Assembly (NCBI GenBank): GCA_016463045.1
Contig: JAEMSB010000068.1
Location: forward strand, 1 to 12,807
Direction: 5' to 3'
Source of the DNA: Niveispirillum sp.
GTDB taxonomy: Bacteria > Pseudomonadota > Alphaproteobacteria > Azospirillales > Azospirillaceae
DNA: 12,807 nt
This document shows positions 11,462-12,807 of the stretch, in pieces; the first letter of the stretch is position 1; each line of letters starts with the position of its first letter. Made by a program: the position numbers and the translations under genes. The notes beneath the pieces were generated by a model. That model saw only the letters and a list, made by a program, of their open reading frames with translations. It did not search any database and was not told where the DNA came from.

Positions 11462-12741
11462 CCTGCTTCCCCGTTCCCGGTTTTCATTACACCGACGGCG
11501 CGCTACATGCCGAGGGTGTGGCCCTTTCCGCCATCGCCGCGTCAGTCGGCACGCCCACCTATGTCTATACGACAGAGGGTCTTACGGCTGCGTGGCGTGC
11601 CTATGCCGATGCCTTTGCCGGTCAGGATGTCACCATCTGCTACGCGTTGAAGGCCAATTCCAATCTGGCCGTCATCCGCACCCTGGCACAGCTGGGCGCC
11701 GGCGGTGACGTCGTGTCAGTGGGCGAAATGCGCCGCGCGCTGGCCGCCGGCATCCCCGCCGATAAGATCGTGTTTTCCGGCGTGGGCAAGACGCGCGATG
11801 AACTGGTCTCGGCCCTGCAGGCCGGTATCCACCAGATCAATGTCGAAAGCCTGCCCGAACTGGAGGTTCTGTCGGCGGTTGCGGTGGAACTGGGCGTGGA
11901 AGCGCCCATCGCCATCCGCATCAACCCCGACGTCGATGCCGAAACCCATGGCAAGATCGCCACGGGCCGCAAGGAAGACAAGTTCGGCATCGATTTCGCC
12001 CATGCGGGTGAGGCCTATGCCCGCGCTATGGCGTTGCCCGGTATCAATCCGGTCGGCATCGCGGTCCATATCGGGTCCCAGCTTTTGAAGACCACGCCGT
12101 TCCGCAAGGCGTTCGGCAAGCTGGCCGAACTGGTGCGTGATCTGAAGGCCCAGGGTGTGCCGCTGAGCCGTATCGACCTGGGCGGCGGTCTGGGCGTGCC
12201 GTACAAGCCGGAAGATCAGGCCCCCGATTATCCCGCCTATGCCAAGGCCATTGCCGAGACGGTGGGCGGCCTGGACTGTCATGTCACGCTGGAACCGGGC
12301 CGGTCGCTGGTGGCGGCTGCCGGCCTGCTGCTGACCCGCACCATCTTTGTGAAGGAAGGGCTGCATCGCCGCTTCCTGATCGTCGATGCCGCCATGAATG
12401 ATCTGGTGCGTCCGGCCATGTATGAGGCCTGGCACACGGTGATCCCCGTGGCACAGCCGGCGGCGGATGCCGTGCTGGCCGATGCCGATATTGTCGGCCC
12501 GGTGTGCGAGACGGGGGACACGTTCGCCCGCCTGCGCCCCATGCCGCCCGTGGCGCCGGGCGACCTGCTGGCGTTTTTGACTGCGGGTGCCTATGGCGCT
12601 GCCATGTCTTCGACATATAATTCCCGTCCATTGGTGGCCGAGGTTCTGGTGTCGGGCGCGAATTTCGAGGTGGTACGCCGCCGCCCCAGCTTCGAGGACA
12701 GCCTGACGCTGGAGCAGATGCCCGATTGGCTCTCCCCTTAA
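11458..12741 (+). CDS. lysA: Diaminopimelate decarboxylase
   Basis: A 427-aa PLP enzyme that decarboxylates meso-diaminopimelate to lysine, the last step of lysine synthesis, in the cytoplasm. The alanine-racemase-type barrel holds YALKAN (62-67) with PLP-binding K65, GGDVVSVGE (82-90), and GVGKT (108-112). It also has RINPDVD (154-160), HGKIATGRKEDKFGI (164-178), HIGSQL (204-209), the glycine loop GGGLG (242-246) and EPGRSLV (279-285). The C-terminal domain has VVGPVCETGD (cysteine C350 region) and the GAYGAAMSSTYNSRP motif (377-391). Length is normal. ATG 11458 overlaps the lipoprotein stop. It shares an operon with argH and the lipoprotein, judging by the spacing. Confidence 0.97.
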   Translation: MTCFPVPGFHYTDGALHAEGVALSAIAASVGTPTYVYTTEGLTAAWRAYADAFAGQDVTICYALKANSNLAVIRTLAQLGAGGDVVSVGEMRRALAAGIPADKIVFSGVGKTRDELVSALQAGIHQINVESLPELEVLSAVAVELGVEAPIAIRINPDVDAETHGKIATGRKEDKFGIDFAHAGEAYARAMALPGINPVGIAVHIGSQLLKTTPFRKAFGKLAELVRDLKAQGVPLSRIDLGGGLGVPYKPEDQAPDYPAYAKAIAETVGGLDCHVTLEPGRSLVAAAGLLLTRTIFVKEGLHRRFLIVDAAMNDLVRPAMYEAWHTVIPVAQPAADAVLADADIVGPVCETGDTFARLRPMPPVAPGDLLAFLTAGAYGAAMSSTYNSRPLVAEVLVSGANFEVVRRRPSFEDSLTLEQMPDWLSP

Positions 12742-12793
12742 GCGGTGAAAGCGGGGTAGGCTGTCGGCCAGACATGTAAGGTGTGAACGACAG

Positions 12794-12807
12794 ATGCCGC
12801 CCCGCCC
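12794..12807 (+). CDS. Possible start of next gene (partial)
   Basis: An ATG at 12794 followed by CCG CCC CGC runs off the window, with AAGGTG about 9 bp upstream, 52 bp after lysA. Only four codons (MPPR) can be read, so no product can be seen. In related genomes a large membrane protein often follows lysA, but this is only context. Confidence 0.3.

Overview
The window is high-GC proteobacterial chromosome carrying a small integrated mobile element. The chromosomal part is typical of Alphaproteobacteria, most likely Rhodospirillales/Azospirillaceae (Azospirillum, Niveispirillum or a relative). The reasons are the base composition and the gene order TlpA-type thioredoxin / argH / small lipoprotein / lysA. 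The taxonomic call is from memory of gene order, not from a search.

Left flank (1-1193): the 3' end of an RlmL-like RNA methyltransferase; an orphan gene (327-1133) with a proline-rich leader and a C-terminal domain that reads as an R-S-E ADP-ribosyltransferase; and a strong bidirectional terminator (1150-1183). Right flank (8984-12807): tRNA-Glu(CUC) on the minus strand, a periplasmic TlpA/ResA-like thioredoxin on the minus strand, then divergently argH, an LptM/LppL-like lipoprotein, lysA, and the first codons of another gene.

Between them lies a roughly 7.8 kb element (1194-9000) inserted in the 3' end of tRNA-Glu. A 17-bp copy of the tRNA 3' end, including CCA, lies at the far left end, and the intact tRNA is at the right end. 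A 536-aa tyrosine integrase sits just inside the left end. Both ends carry a matching pair of 10-bp repeats spaced 13 bp apart, good candidates for integrase arm-type sites. Inside are: (i) a tightly overlapped five-gene plus-strand operon (ribbon-helix-helix regulator, unknown 101-aa protein, excisionase/AlpA-like protein, short protein like the N terminus of phage tail J proteins, HslV-like Ntn hydrolase); (ii) a protein with HUH-endonuclease-like motifs, flanked by inverted repeats; (iii) a serine recombinase; (iv) an AT-rich minus-strand cargo gene with a C-terminal PD-(D/E)xK-type nuclease domain, possibly a defence gene.

The whole resembles a phage-satellite-like or integrative plasmid-like element. 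It has excision/integration, a possible rolling-circle step, two tail-gene-like proteins without any capsid or terminase gene, and a probable nuclease cargo. Functions of the internal operon and the cargo gene are inferred from motifs only.
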